This document shows, one piece after another, positions 17,350 through 26,668 of a DNA stretch of 64,000 nucleotides. The DNA is from DAOUJI01 sp034422875 (GTDB lineage: Bacteria > Chloroflexota > Dehalococcoidia > Lucifugimonadales > JAGWBF01), in contig DAOUJI010000098.1 of the NCBI GenBank assembly GCA_034422875.1, positions 27,174 through 91,173 of the forward strand, read 5' to 3'. The notes under the pieces are model-generated. The model was given only the letters and a program-made list of their open reading frames with translations. It was not told the DNA's origin and made no database searches. The position numbers and the translations under genes are program-made. Each line of letters opens with the position of its first letter. Position 1 is the first letter of the stretch.

Positions 17350-18174
17350 CTATCCTTCGTTGAGGGAGGCCCAGAGAACCGGAGCCGAGGTGTCCGAGGG
17401 CTCCGTCTGTGTCGACGGTCGGTGCGTGACCAATATATGCTCGAAGTCGTCCATGGGTTTTTCCGGCACAATAGTCAGAATGCCCCAGCCCGTTTCGTCC
17501 ACGCTGAGCGCCCCCATCATATGCCGGCTGTCGTCCGAACCGAGCCAAACGTCATAGTGGTCGCCGTGGGCCAGAGGAGTCAAGCCGAAGGCCATAAGTA
17601 TTCCGACGCCGTCCTGGTGGGACAGAAGCAACAACGCCTTTGCCGACGGAGACTCCTGCGCCGTGTTCAGGGGAACGACCTGGCTGTAAGGGTCCGCCAT
17701 GGCGTAACTGATGGAGCGTTGCTCCTCGGTCATCTCCACCAATTTATTGTCCATGTCGCCCATTTCTTGTATTCGTGCGGTAAGTTGGCTGTTCTCCTGT
17801 TCCAGGCCTCCAATCTGGTTGGACATTCCGATGGCAACGCCGATGAAAGCGGCCAAGGCCACGATCATAACCGAGGCAGCGGCGCCCAGGGCAATGTAGC
17901 CGAATGAGAATCTCCCGGCGAACCAGCTCGTCGGCTCCGGCTCACGCCTGGGAGGAGACGGGATGCGGGCGAACAACCGGCTCTTCAGGCGGTCGGGAGG
18001 AGCCGACGGCCCGGCAGCCTCGGCCAACAACGTCACGGATTCGATTTCCAGACGAAATGCCCTCGTACACAACGGGCATGAGTCCAGGTGCTCCTCCACT
18101 CCGGCGGCTTCCACAGCGTCCAGAGCGTTGAGGGCATAACCCGGGAGCAGTTCTTGTACGTAGTTGCAGTCCAT
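17350..18174 (-). CDS. Membrane anti-sigma factor (RskA-like) with zinc-finger N-terminus
   Basis: 274 residues. The N-terminal anti-sigma domain carries the ZAS-type HxxxC..C motif in EEHLDSCPLC. One transmembrane helix is at about residues 95-115 (ALGAAASVMIVALAAFIGVA), a coiled-coil-prone stretch (GGLEQENSQLTARIQEM) follows, and the C-terminal extracytoplasmic RskA domain has LLLLSHQDG, then GDHYDVWLGSD and ILVTHRPS. It should hold the ECF sigma factor encoded just upstream (12-bp gap) inactive at the membrane. Its signal is unknown; adjacency to copA makes a metal or redox cue possible, which is inference. Confidence 0.88.
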   Translation of the reverse strand: MDCNYVQELLPGYALNALDAVEAAGVEEHLDSCPLCTRAFRLEIESVTLLAEAAGPSAPPDRLKSRLFARIPSPPRREPEPTSWFAGRFSFGYIALGAAASVMIVALAAFIGVAIGMSNQIGGLEQENSQLTARIQEMGDMDNKLVEMTEEQRSISYAMADPYSQVVPLNTAQESPSAKALLLLSHQDGVGILMAFGLTPLAHGDHYDVWLGSDDSRHMMGALSVDETGWGILTIVPEKPMDDFEHILVTHRPSTQTEPSDTSAPVLWASLNEG

Positions 18175-18186
18175 CTCAAGTATGTC

Positions 18187-18768
18187 CTATGCGGACCCAT
18201 CCGATTCCTGTGTCATTGCTGCCCTTAGTTTCTGAATCCCCAGCCTTGACCTGGTCTTCACCGTTCCCAGCGGTTCCCCCAACCTTGTTGCTATTTCCGA
18301 CTGGGAATAGCCCTCGAAATAGGCCATCACCAGAACCCGGCGCTGCTCCTCGGGAAGCTGTCCCAAGGCTGCCAGAATCTCGTCCCTGGCAATGTTGCGG
18401 TGCGCCGCTTCCTCCGTGTTGTCTCCGGAGGCGGGGTTAAGGTCCAGAAGTTCGTGGGGAGCCGAGCTGGAAGTTTGAAGCCTCCTCTTCCGGGACTTGA
18501 TTATGTCGACTATCCGGTGATGGGCGACGCTCATGAACCACGACTTGGGCGCCCCCCTGTCGGGGTTGTAGCTGGCCGCCTTCAGCCAGAGATTCAAAAA
18601 TATGTCCTGAGTCGCCTCCTCAGCTAACGACTGGTCCCTGAGCATATACCTGGCCAGTGAAAAGACCGGCTGTGAGTAGCGGTCGTAGAAGGCCTCCAGG
18701 GCGTCCTTCTCGCCGTTGGCGATCAGGGTTATGAGCTGCTCGTCCCTGAGGTCGTCGTACCTAAGCAC
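18187..18768 (-). CDS. ECF RNA polymerase sigma factor (SigK/RpoE type)
   Basis: A group-4 sigma factor. Region 2 runs from ALEAFYDRYSQPVF through AEEATQDIFLNLW to SWFMSVAHHRIVDIIKSRKRR. Region 4 is QLPEEQRRVLVMAYFEGYSQSEIATRLGEPLGTVKTRSRLG in substance, with the helix-turn-helix at the end. I choose the GTG at 18768 (193 residues), with GAGAGG 5 nt upstream, over the ATG at 18822 because the extra 18 residues are not family-like. It is paired with the RskA-like anti-sigma downstream and probably autoregulated; no promoter could be assigned. Confidence 0.9.
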   Translation of the reverse strand: MLRYDDLRDEQLITLIANGEKDALEAFYDRYSQPVFSLARYMLRDQSLAEEATQDIFLNLWLKAASYNPDRGAPKSWFMSVAHHRIVDIIKSRKRRLQTSSSAPHELLDLNPASGDNTEEAAHRNIARDEILAALGQLPEEQRRVLVMAYFEGYSQSEIATRLGEPLGTVKTRSRLGIQKLRAAMTQESDGSA

Positions 18769-18982
18769 TGGCGCCTCTCGATACCGGAGACGCGAAGCCA
18801 ATGCGTTGATTATTACGCACAAACTGCCGTTCTGGATTCGCCGGATGTCCGAAAGACAAGACTCTACCCGTTCCTATGGATATGTTTCAGTATATCCCCG
18901 CCCTAACAGGCTGTATAGCGGAGCAACGTGAGCACGCCCGACAGCAAAACCGCAACATAGACCATAGACTCTACGGCTCCGG

Positions 18983-19585
18983 TCAGGGACTTACGATGAT
19001 GAGGTCCTTCATGCCGTCGAAGGTGGCTGGGCCGATGCCCTTCACGTCCATAGCCTGTTGAATGTCGGAGAAGGGACCGTTGAGCTCACGGTGGTCGACA
19101 ATCGCGCGGGCTTTGACGTCTCCGATTCCCGGAAGCTCTTTCAGATCATCAACGGACGCCGTGTTCAGGTCGATGAGCCCGCCTTGGGTTTGTTGGCCTC
19201 CGTCGGATTCCTCTGAGCCGGACTCCCCCAAAGCTGGCTTGCACCCGTCTTCGTCGCTGGGAAAGTGGTACCGGCCCTCGTCTTCCACCCTTAAAGCCAA
19301 ATTTGCGCAGTCCAGGTCAGCGTCCCCAGATGGACCTCCGGCGGCTTCCAAAGCGTCTTGCACCCTGTCGCCGGGGTTCAAGGAATACACTCCAGGGGAC
19401 GCAACCGAGCCGCTTACATAGACCTTCAACTCGGGTGTAGGCGTCAAGGTCGGCAGCACGATTTCCACACCGCTGTCTGAAGACCTGTTCTGGACGACAA
19501 CCATGGCGATGCCGCCCGACAGGGCTGCGACAGCCACTACGGCGAGGAAACCGACCAGGACTGCGTTCAAGGATAGTTTCGGCAT
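18983..19585 (-). CDS. comEA: ComEA-like protein: SLBB domain plus helix-hairpin-helix
   Basis: About 200 residues from the ATG at 19585. It has one N-terminal membrane anchor (AVLVGFLAVVAVAALSGGI), an SLBB domain (KVYVSGSVASPGVYSL, then DALEAAGG) and two helix-hairpin-helix motifs at the C-terminus (LPGIGDVKARAIV and VKGIGPATFDGM). This is the standard architecture of the ComEA DNA receptor for natural transformation. No comEC is in the window. The frame extends upstream to 19777, but that part overlaps the divergent ilvE gene, so the shorter start is taken. Confidence 0.85.
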   Translation of the reverse strand: MPKLSLNAVLVGFLAVVAVAALSGGIAMVVVQNRSSDSGVEIVLPTLTPTPELKVYVSGSVASPGVYSLNPGDRVQDALEAAGGPSGDADLDCANLALRVEDEGRYHFPSDEDGCKPALGESGSEESDGGQQTQGGLIDLNTASVDDLKELPGIGDVKARAIVDHRELNGPFSDIQQAMDVKGIGPATFDGMKDLIIVSP

Positions 19586-19706
19586 CTGTCCCCGTTGCCT
19601 AAAATCGCTGGGGCTGATTATAATGACCCAGCCACTCAATACAATACAGTCTCCAGTCCGGCCCCACTGAGCGACGGCGGAGCCGCAAACAACGGGAGGT
19701 GACCCG

Positions 19707-20645
19707 GTGAGCCCCAATCCTACGGCCTTTCTACGAGGAGAATATGTGCCCCTTGCAGAGGCCAAAGTAGGCATCATGACCCACGCCCTCCACTACGGCA
19801 CAGCCGTGTTTGAGGGGATACGGGGCAACTGGAACGCCGAGGCGGAGAGAATATACATCTTCAGGCTCAGGGAGCATTACGAGCGTCTGCTCCGGGGCTG
19901 CAAGATGATCATGCTGGACATCCCCTACTCCCTTGACGACCTGTGCAACATCACGGTGGAGCTTGTGGAACGCTGCGGCCACGCTGAGGACTTGTACATA
20001 CGGCCTCTGGCCTATAAGGCTGAGGAGCGGGTGGCCAACCTTAAGCTCCAGGACCTCTCCAGCGACTTCTGCCTCGTGGCGGTGCCTTTTGGCAGCTACC
20101 TGGGCACCGACATACTGCGTTGCTGCACCTCCTCATGGAGGCGGGTTGACGACCCCATGATCCCGGCCCGCTTCAAGATTTCCGGAATATACGTAAACAG
20201 CATCCTGGCCAAGACGGAAGCAACCCTGGCCGGTTTCGACGAGGCGATCCTTTTGAACCAGGACGGGCACGTGTGCGAAGGCTCCGGGGAAAACATCTTC
20301 GTGGTCATGGACGGAAAGCTGTACACGCCTCCCATCGAGGAGAATGTGCTCCCCGGCATCACACGGGACACCATAATCCAGCTGGCCCAATCGGAGCTTG
20401 GCCTCAACGTTGTCGAGGCCAAGATAGACCGCAGCCAGCTGTATATCGCCGACGAGGTCTTTCTCACTGGCACAGCAGCCCATCTAACTCCTGTCATCGA
20501 GATAGACAACCGGAAAATCGCCGACGGCGAACCCGGCGCCATCTCCCGGAGGCTGCAGGAGCTTTACTTCGACGTAGTCGTGGGGAAGAATCCCAAGTAC
20601 ATCCAGTGGTGTACGCCCGCCAACCCCAAAGCCGTCAAGGTCTAG
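19707..20645 (+). CDS. ilvE: Branched-chain amino-acid aminotransferase
   Basis: A 312-residue fold-type IV PLP enzyme that transfers the amino group between glutamate and the branched-chain 2-oxo acids. Family landmarks are LHYGTAVFEGIRG near the N-terminus, the PLP lysine in IYVNSILAKTEA, and the GSGENIFVVMDG and LPGITRDTIIQLA segments. The start is GTG with GGGAGG upstream. It completes the pathway encoded by ilvBNC and leuACD about 31 kb away, and is followed by plsY with a 46-bp gap. Confidence 0.95.
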   Translation: MSPNPTAFLRGEYVPLAEAKVGIMTHALHYGTAVFEGIRGNWNAEAERIYIFRLREHYERLLRGCKMIMLDIPYSLDDLCNITVELVERCGHAEDLYIRPLAYKAEERVANLKLQDLSSDFCLVAVPFGSYLGTDILRCCTSSWRRVDDPMIPARFKISGIYVNSILAKTEATLAGFDEAILLNQDGHVCEGSGENIFVVMDGKLYTPPIEENVLPGITRDTIIQLAQSELGLNVVEAKIDRSQLYIADEVFLTGTAAHLTPVIEIDNRKIADGEPGAISRRLQELYFDVVVGKNPKYIQWCTPANPKAVKV

Positions 20646-20691
20646 AAAAGCCCGTGTCCCACTGAGGACGCCACACTGAGGCGACGATAAG

Positions 20692-21324
20692 TTGGACTGG
20701 CTGAACTCTCACTGGGTCATATCCGTAGCGCTGGCCTACTTGCTGGGTTCTGTCCCCTTCGCGTACTTGGCCGGAAGGGTGATCAAGGGCCAGGACATCC
20801 GCCAAGAAGGAGACCGAAACCCCGGAGCCAACAACGCCTACCGCATCATCGGACCAAGGGTGGGCGTGATCGTAGGGGCATTGGACGTAGCCAAAGGAGC
20901 AGTGGCCATCGTGGTAGCCAACGCGATAGCCGGTACGACCGAAGCAGCGATGGGCGCGGGACTGTCCGTCGTGGTTGGCCACAACTGGCCGATATTCCTC
21001 AAATTCAAGGGCGGCAGGGGAGCCGCCAGCGCTGTGGGGGTCTTCCTGGCCTTGGTCCCATACGTTGCCATGCCCCTGGGTGTCGTCGGATTCATCGTAC
21101 TTAAGACGCTAAAAAGCACGACGGCGGCAGTGGCTATCATCATGATCCCAATGGCCTTGTTGGTATGGCTTGTGCTGGATGAGCCGACGTTGGCAGTCTA
21201 CTCGGTAGCGCTTCCCGTGCTTATCGGCTTGCGCCATTATCAGACCACCAGAAATCAACCTGAACCTGCCCCGGAGAACATGCCGGAAAACATGATTGAC
21301 GGGGAACCAGTTCAGTCTAATTGA
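20692..21324 (+). CDS. plsY: Acyl-phosphate glycerol-3-phosphate acyltransferase PlsY
   Basis: A 210-residue polytopic membrane enzyme making lysophosphatidic acid from acyl-phosphate and glycerol-3-phosphate. All three PlsY motifs are visible: GSVPFAYLAGR, GDRNPGANNAYRIIG and GHNWPIFLKFKGGRGAA. The last 25 residues are a Pro/Glu-rich tail beyond the usual end. The start is TTG. The stop overlaps the TTG of the next gene by 3-4 bp, suggesting a lipid/envelope operon plsY, membrane protein, PAP2. Confidence 0.93.
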   Translation: MDWLNSHWVISVALAYLLGSVPFAYLAGRVIKGQDIRQEGDRNPGANNAYRIIGPRVGVIVGALDVAKGAVAIVVANAIAGTTEAAMGAGLSVVVGHNWPIFLKFKGGRGAASAVGVFLALVPYVAMPLGVVGFIVLKTLKSTTAAVAIIMIPMALLVWLVLDEPTLAVYSVALPVLIGLRHYQTTRNQPEPAPENMPENMIDGEPVQSN

Positions 21325-21758
21325 CCCCAGCGATGACGGGTCCCTTCGCCCTGGACTTCTTTATTCTGGCGTTCCTTATTTCTCTGGGAACTCTCCAGAT
21401 GGCTGCGGCCTACCGCTCCTTGCGTGGGCTGCTTTTCGTCAGGAACAGGACAGCGGCATTCACATTGGGGCTGGCCCTGACGTTGGCCGGATTCCTCTGG
21501 TTCTATCTATCGGAGCCTCGGAACATATCCGACACCGAGGGCGGCATTGACGGCAACCAGTCGTCGGCTCTCTTCGCCGGTGGGGCGGGTGTCGCTGTCC
21601 TTACCACCCTGCTGCTGTCGTCTCTGTTGAACTGGTCGTTGGGTAAGAACGAGCAGACACGAGATGGCGCCTCATATCGTCCAGGCCTGGAGGCCCTTGA
21701 GCAGACCAACTATATTCGAGCCTTCAAAGCTGCAGTCAGGAGCCTATGGGGCCGCTGA
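21321..21758 (+). CDS. Small membrane protein of unknown function
   Basis: 145 residues, not recognised. Three hydrophobic segments are likely: DFFILAFLISLGTLQMAAA, FTLGLALTLAGFLWFYL and AGVAVLTTLLLSSLL, with a conserved-looking SEPRNISDTEGG between the second and third. The C-terminus is soluble and basic. The TTG start overlaps the plsY stop, and the 3' end overlaps the PAP2 start by 13 bp, so it is probably translated as part of that operon; an ATG at 21333 is an alternative start. Confidence 0.6.
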   Translation: MTPAMTGPFALDFFILAFLISLGTLQMAAAYRSLRGLLFVRNRTAAFTLGLALTLAGFLWFYLSEPRNISDTEGGIDGNQSSALFAGGAGVAVLTTLLLSSLLNWSLGKNEQTRDGASYRPGLEALEQTNYIRAFKAAVRSLWGR

Positions 21759-22336
21759 TAGAAGCCGACGAGGCAGTCGTCCTTTGGCTCAACGGGCTGG
21801 CGAACGACGTCCCGCCCCTTGGGAACGCTGTAGAGCTTCTTGTGGGAGACCACTTCATTCCTATTCTCATATCCCTGCTCATGCTGGCGTCCTGGTTCAT
21901 CGAACGTGACCCGGCAAGGCGTGAGAGGACGCAGAAAGCGGTTTTGGCTGCGATGGCTGCCATGGGCTGGGCCAGCTTTGTGGTGCTCATGCTGAACATT
22001 CCCTTCTTCCGGGACAGGCCTTTCGTAGATCACGAGCTCACCCTGCTCTTCTACCAGCCCACCGACTCCTCTTTTCCGGCCCACCCGGCGGCGGTGGGGT
22101 TCTCCATGGCCACCGCCGTGTGGCAAGGGCACCGGAAAGCGGGCGCCGTCATGTATGTGCTGGCCGCAGTCTGGGGACTGTCACGGGTGACATCCGGGGT
22201 GTTCTATCCCACGGACGTAATCGTCGGCGGGATGATTGGAGTCGTCATGGGCTATCTTACGTGGCGGTGGTTTTTGTGGATGGAACCTCTGCCAAGTCTC
22301 GTAATCAGGGCGGCTCGCCGGTTCCACCTGGCGTGA
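21746..22336 (+). CDS. PAP2 superfamily membrane protein, catalytic His replaced by Phe
   Basis: 196 residues with about five membrane helices. The phosphatase motifs are recognisable: RDRPF (C1), SSFPAHPAAVGFSMA (C2, with the PSGH-type His kept in PAHP) and SRVTSGVFYPTD (C3). In C3 the nucleophilic His of SRxxxGVHxPxD is Phe (codon TTC), so classic PAP2 chemistry should fail unless another residue substitutes. Genuine homologues of undecaprenyl-diphosphate or phosphatidate phosphatases have this order and length. The position behind plsY suggests a lipid role. It may be an inactive paralogue. Confidence 0.8.
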   Translation: MGPLIEADEAVVLWLNGLANDVPPLGNAVELLVGDHFIPILISLLMLASWFIERDPARRERTQKAVLAAMAAMGWASFVVLMLNIPFFRDRPFVDHELTLLFYQPTDSSFPAHPAAVGFSMATAVWQGHRKAGAVMYVLAAVWGLSRVTSGVFYPTDVIVGGMIGVVMGYLTWRWFLWMEPLPSLVIRAARRFHLA

Positions 22337-22416
22337 TCCCAGGGCTAGGCAACTTGCTCAGACGCATCTTGTGCTCTAACATAGATTAATTCACATTCAC
22401 ACGGGAGCCTCGGTCA

Positions 22417-24891
22417 ATGACCCTAAAACAGGTGGAACTCAGGTACAGTCCAAAGGAAATCGACCAGAAGTGGCAGAGCCGCTGGGAGCGGGACGGCCTG
22501 CACAAAGTCAACGACGACGACCCCAGGCCCAAGTGGTACGAGTTGACCATGTACCCATACCCCTCGGGCGACCTGCACATCGGCCACTGGTACGTGATGG
22601 CGCCGTCGGACTGTCATGCCCGGTTCCGGCGAATGCAGGGATACAACGTCCTCCATCCCATAGGTTTCGACGCTTTCGGCCTGCCTGCTGAGAACGCCGC
22701 CATCCAGAGAGGCATCCACCCCTTCACCTGGACCATGTCGAACATCGAGAAGATGCGCACACAGCTCCGTTCCCTGGGGGCTGTCTACGACTGGGACCGG
22801 GAAATCGTCTGCTGCCTCCCCGAATATTACAAGTGGAACCAGTGGTTCTTCATCAAGCTGTACGAGAATGGCCTCGCATACAGGGGCACGGCTCCTGTTG
22901 TCTGGTGCCCATCATGCCAGACTGTCCTGGCCAACGAGCAGGTGGTCAACGGACGGTGCGAGAGGTGCGAGGCACCCATCACACGCCGCGACCTCGAACA
23001 ATGGTTCTTCAAAATCACCGACTACGCCGATGAGTTGCTTGATTTCAGCGGTCTGGAGGACTGGCCGGAGAAGATTCTCACCATGCAGCGCAACTGGGTG
23101 GGAAGAAGCGAGGGTGTGGACATAAGCTTCGACATCTCGCACGTGGGAGCGGACCAGGAGGAGATTCGCACCTTCACCACGCGCATCGACACAATCTATG
23201 GGGTCACCTTCCTAGTCCTCGCCCCGGAACACCCGCTGGTGCCCCAGCTGACGACGGGCGACAAGCGGGTCGAGGTGGAAGCCTACGTCGACGAGACGCG
23301 CCGGCAGACGGAAATCGCCCGGCTGTCCGCCGACAAGGAGAAGACCGGCGTATTCCTTGGCTCCTACGCGATAAACCGGCTCAACGGCGAAAGAGTTCCC
23401 CTCTTCACCGCCGACTACGCCCTGATGAGCTACGGTTCCGGCGCCGTCATGGGGGTGCCTGCCCACGACCAACGAGACTATGAGTTCGCACTAAAATACG
23501 AGCTGCCTATCCGGGTGGTGGTGGCTCCCCCTGACTGGGACGGCCAGGAACTGCCCGAGGCATTCGTGGATGAAGGGGTCATGACAGCCTCCGGCCAATT
23601 TGACGGCATGCCCAGCGCCCAGGGCAAGGAGGCCATAGGGGACTACGTGGAAGCCCAGGGTTGGGGTACGCGCGGGGTCTCATACCGCATCAGGGACTGG
23701 CTCATCTCCCGCCAGCGGTATTGGGGCACTCCCATTCCCGTGGTCTACTGCCAGAAGTGTGGAACGGTGACCGTCCCCGAGGAGGACCTGCCCGTCCTGC
23801 TGCCGGAAGACGCCGAATTCAAGCCCACAGGCGAATCTCCTCTGGCTTCCAATTCCTCCTTCGTCAACACCGAGTGTCCACGATGCGGCGGGCCGGCCCG
23901 GCGGGAGACCGACACCATGGACACCTTCGTGGACTCCTCCTGGTACATGCAACGTTTTACCGCCGCCAAATACGACGAGGGCGCTTTCGACGTCGACGTG
24001 CTTCAACAGTGGATGCCCACCAAACAGTATACGGGCGGAGCCGAGCACGCCGTCATGCACCTGCTCTACTCCCGCTTCTTCACGAAAGCCTTACGGGACA
24101 TGGGAATCATCGACTTCGACGAGCCTTTTCTCAGGCTCTTCAACCAGGGAGTCATCCTTGGCGAGGACCGGGAGAAGATGAGCAAGAGCCGGGGCAACGT
24201 GGTCAACCCCGACGACTATGTAGACAATCTGGGAGCCGACTCCGTGCGCTGCTTCCTCATGTTTCTGGGGCCTTGGGACCAGGGAGGTCCCTGGAGCACT
24301 TCGGGAATCAACGGCGTCGCCCGGTGGCTCAACCGGGTGTGGGAGCTTTGTCGCAATGACTCGTCCGACCTGGACAGGTCTCCGACAGATCCCGAAGCCG
24401 TCAAGAACACCGTACGGATGCTCCACCAGACCATCAAGAAGTGCCACAATGACCTGGACAAGTTCAAGTTCAACACGTCCATAGCGTTCCTGATGGAGCT
24501 TTCCAACGAGATGTCCCGCCGTTGGAACGCCGCCGACCTGGACTCGGACACCTGGCGCGACTGTGTGGAGAAGTTCCTGCTCATGCTGGCGCCCTTTGCC
24601 CCACACCTGGCCGAGGAGCTATGGGAGCAGACGGGCCACGAGTACAGCGTCCACGACCGGCTCTTCCCTCAGTGGGACGACGAGTTGGCCGCTGAGGAGG
24701 AAATCACGCTGGTGGTCCAGGTTAACGGCAAGCTGCGGGACCGTCTGCAAGTCCCCGTGGACATCACCGAGGACGACGCCAAGGAGAAGGCCATGGCCGC
24801 CCTCCGTATACGGAACCACCTGGCCGAGGGCCAGGAACCCCGCCGCGTCGTCTACGTCCCCGGCCGCCTCGTCAACGTAGTCCTGGGCTAG
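22417..24891 (+). CDS. leuS: Leucyl-tRNA synthetase
   Basis: 824 residues, a full bacterial-type class I enzyme. The HIGH motif is in PSGDLHIGHWYV (residues 54-57), the CP1 editing domain has TTRIDTIYGVTFLVLAPEHP, a zinc-ribbon-like CPSC...CERC precedes it, and KMSKS lies in REKMSKSRG near residue 588, followed by the anticodon-binding domain and the C-terminal tRNA-binding segment. The gap to the PAP2 gene is 80 bp. No T-box or other leader fits in that gap. Confidence 0.97.
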   Translation: MTLKQVELRYSPKEIDQKWQSRWERDGLHKVNDDDPRPKWYELTMYPYPSGDLHIGHWYVMAPSDCHARFRRMQGYNVLHPIGFDAFGLPAENAAIQRGIHPFTWTMSNIEKMRTQLRSLGAVYDWDREIVCCLPEYYKWNQWFFIKLYENGLAYRGTAPVVWCPSCQTVLANEQVVNGRCERCEAPITRRDLEQWFFKITDYADELLDFSGLEDWPEKILTMQRNWVGRSEGVDISFDISHVGADQEEIRTFTTRIDTIYGVTFLVLAPEHPLVPQLTTGDKRVEVEAYVDETRRQTEIARLSADKEKTGVFLGSYAINRLNGERVPLFTADYALMSYGSGAVMGVPAHDQRDYEFALKYELPIRVVVAPPDWDGQELPEAFVDEGVMTASGQFDGMPSAQGKEAIGDYVEAQGWGTRGVSYRIRDWLISRQRYWGTPIPVVYCQKCGTVTVPEEDLPVLLPEDAEFKPTGESPLASNSSFVNTECPRCGGPARRETDTMDTFVDSSWYMQRFTAAKYDEGAFDVDVLQQWMPTKQYTGGAEHAVMHLLYSRFFTKALRDMGIIDFDEPFLRLFNQGVILGEDREKMSKSRGNVVNPDDYVDNLGADSVRCFLMFLGPWDQGGPWSTSGINGVARWLNRVWELCRNDSSDLDRSPTDPEAVKNTVRMLHQTIKKCHNDLDKFKFNTSIAFLMELSNEMSRRWNAADLDSDTWRDCVEKFLLMLAPFAPHLAEELWEQTGHEYSVHDRLFPQWDDELAAEEEITLVVQVNGKLRDRLQVPVDITEDDAKEKAMAALRIRNHLAEGQEPRRVVYVPGRLVNVVLG

Positions 24892-25007
24892 GGCCTGCCG
24901 CCCATCACAGCTCGGCCTGAGTCTGTTAACGGCCCCCATCCTCCTCCCGCCCCACCCCGTTGTATGGTAGGATTAGGCACGGAATACGTCCCCCAAGGAG
25001 ATGTCCC

Positions 25008-26651
25008 ATGAAAGGCAACACGGCCATCGCCAACATCCTTAAGCTGGAAAACACCGAGTACCTGTTCTGCTATCCCGCTAACCTCCTCATCGAGGAAGCG
25101 GCCAAAGCCGACATCGAACCCATCATGTCCCGCACGGAGCGCACCACCGTCAACATGGCCGACGGCTACAGCCGCATCAGCAATGGCCGCAAGCTTGGAG
25201 TGGTCGTCACCCAATCGGGGCCGGGGGCGGAGAACGCCGTGGGAGGCATCGCCCACGCCCACGCCGAGTCTGTGCCAATCCTGGTGCTGCCGGGAGGAAC
25301 GCCCAGGGGCTCTGCGGGCCAGCCTCCCGACTTCAGCGCCGTGGACAACTACCGGGGCGTCACCAAGTGGACGGCCCAAATCAACCAGACCGAACGCATC
25401 CCCGAGCTCATGCGCCGGGCCTACACGCAGCTTAAGTCCGGCCGGGGAGGACCTGTGGCCCTTGAGGTGCCCCAGGACGTGGGAGGGGACGAACTGGACG
25501 AGGCCGCCTTCGACTACAGGCCCGTCAAGGCCCTGAGAAGCATGGGAGACCCGGAGGATGTGGCAGCAGCGGCCCGCGCCATCCTGTCAGCCAGCAGACC
25601 CGTAATATACGCCGGGCAGGGAGTCCTCTGGGCCGAGGCGTCGGACGAGCTGAAGGAGTTCGCCGAGCTAGTCAACGCCCCGGTCATGACCACCAACCCC
25701 GGCAAGAGCGCCTTCCCCGAAAACCACCCCCTCGCTCTGGGCACCGCGGCCCGCACCATGACCAGGATGGCCAGGACCTTCATGGAGAAGTCGGACCTCA
25801 TCTTTGGGATCGGCGCGGGTTTCGCCTCCAATCTGGCCAACGCATCGGTCCCCGCCGGGAAAACCCTGGTGCAGTGCACCGTCGACGTGACCGACCTGAA
25901 CAAGCGGCTGCCCCTGGACCACGCCGTCGTAGGAGACGCCAAGCTGGTGCTGCAACAGCTCATCGAAGAGGTGAAGAAGCAGGCGGGGCCGGACGGCAAG
26001 AAGGGCGACGACTCGGTTGCCCAGGAGATAAAGCAGGTCAAGGACGAGTGGCTGGAGGAGTGGATGCCCCGGCTAACGTCCAACGAGGCGCCCATCAACC
26101 CCTACCGGGTCATCTGGGACTTCATGCACACCGTGGACCGCACCAAGACCATCCTGACTCACGACTCCGGTCACCCCAGGGACCAGACCATCCCCTTCTA
26201 CGAGGCCATAGTCCCCAGGGGCTACATCGGCTGGGGCAACTCCAGCCAGTTGGGATACTCTATCGGAGTCGCCATGGGGGTGAAGCTAGGGGCCAAGGAT
26301 AAGACGGTCGCCACCATCATGGGGGACGCCGCCATAGGCATGGCGGGAATGGACATCGAGACTGCCGCCCGGCACAAGATTCCCATACTCATCATGGTGC
26401 TGAACAACCACGTCCTGTCGGGCTACTCGGCCAACTACCCAGTAGCAGCCGAGAAGTACGCATTCACCAACCTCTACGGCCAGTACGCCGACCTGGCCAA
26501 GGCCCTGGGCTCCTACAGCGAGCGAGTAGAGGACCCAGCCGAGATCGTGCCCTCCATCAAGAGGGCACAGGCGGCTATGGACGCGGGCCAACCCGCGCTG
26601 CTGGAGTTCATGACCAAGGAGGAGAACACCCTCTCCCACCACACGCGGTAG
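25008..26651 (+). CDS. Thiamine-pyrophosphate-dependent enzyme, acetolactate-synthase-like
   Basis: 547 residues from the ATG at 25008, which has AAGGAG upstream. The three-domain TPP fold is complete: N-terminal PYR domain with the activating Glu in MSRTERTTVNMADGYSR, central domain (VIYAGQGVLW), and C-terminal PP domain with GDAAIGMAGMDIETAARH and LNN as the TPP/Mg site. It is diverged from the ilvB product at 50975-52663, lacks an adjacent small subunit, and could be a decarboxylase, oxoacid lyase or sulfo-compound enzyme. Substrate unassigned. It lies downstream of leuS, probably an independent unit. Confidence 0.85.
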   Translation: MKGNTAIANILKLENTEYLFCYPANLLIEEAAKADIEPIMSRTERTTVNMADGYSRISNGRKLGVVVTQSGPGAENAVGGIAHAHAESVPILVLPGGTPRGSAGQPPDFSAVDNYRGVTKWTAQINQTERIPELMRRAYTQLKSGRGGPVALEVPQDVGGDELDEAAFDYRPVKALRSMGDPEDVAAAARAILSASRPVIYAGQGVLWAEASDELKEFAELVNAPVMTTNPGKSAFPENHPLALGTAARTMTRMARTFMEKSDLIFGIGAGFASNLANASVPAGKTLVQCTVDVTDLNKRLPLDHAVVGDAKLVLQQLIEEVKKQAGPDGKKGDDSVAQEIKQVKDEWLEEWMPRLTSNEAPINPYRVIWDFMHTVDRTKTILTHDSGHPRDQTIPFYEAIVPRGYIGWGNSSQLGYSIGVAMGVKLGAKDKTVATIMGDAAIGMAGMDIETAARHKIPILIMVLNNHVLSGYSANYPVAAEKYAFTNLYGQYADLAKALGSYSERVEDPAEIVPSIKRAQAAMDAGQPALLEFMTKEENTLSHHTR

Positions 26652-26668
26652 GGGCGTATTTATCCGTT

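Noticed and set aside
24892..25007. Riboswitch or leader between leuS and the TPP enzyme
   Set aside because: The gap is C-rich and unstructured by eye, with no terminator or conserved motif.
25008..26651. Calling this TPP enzyme a second ilvB
   Set aside because: It lacks the FAD-region blocks seen in ilvB, has no small subunit, and is strongly diverged, so only a general TPP-enzyme call is supported.
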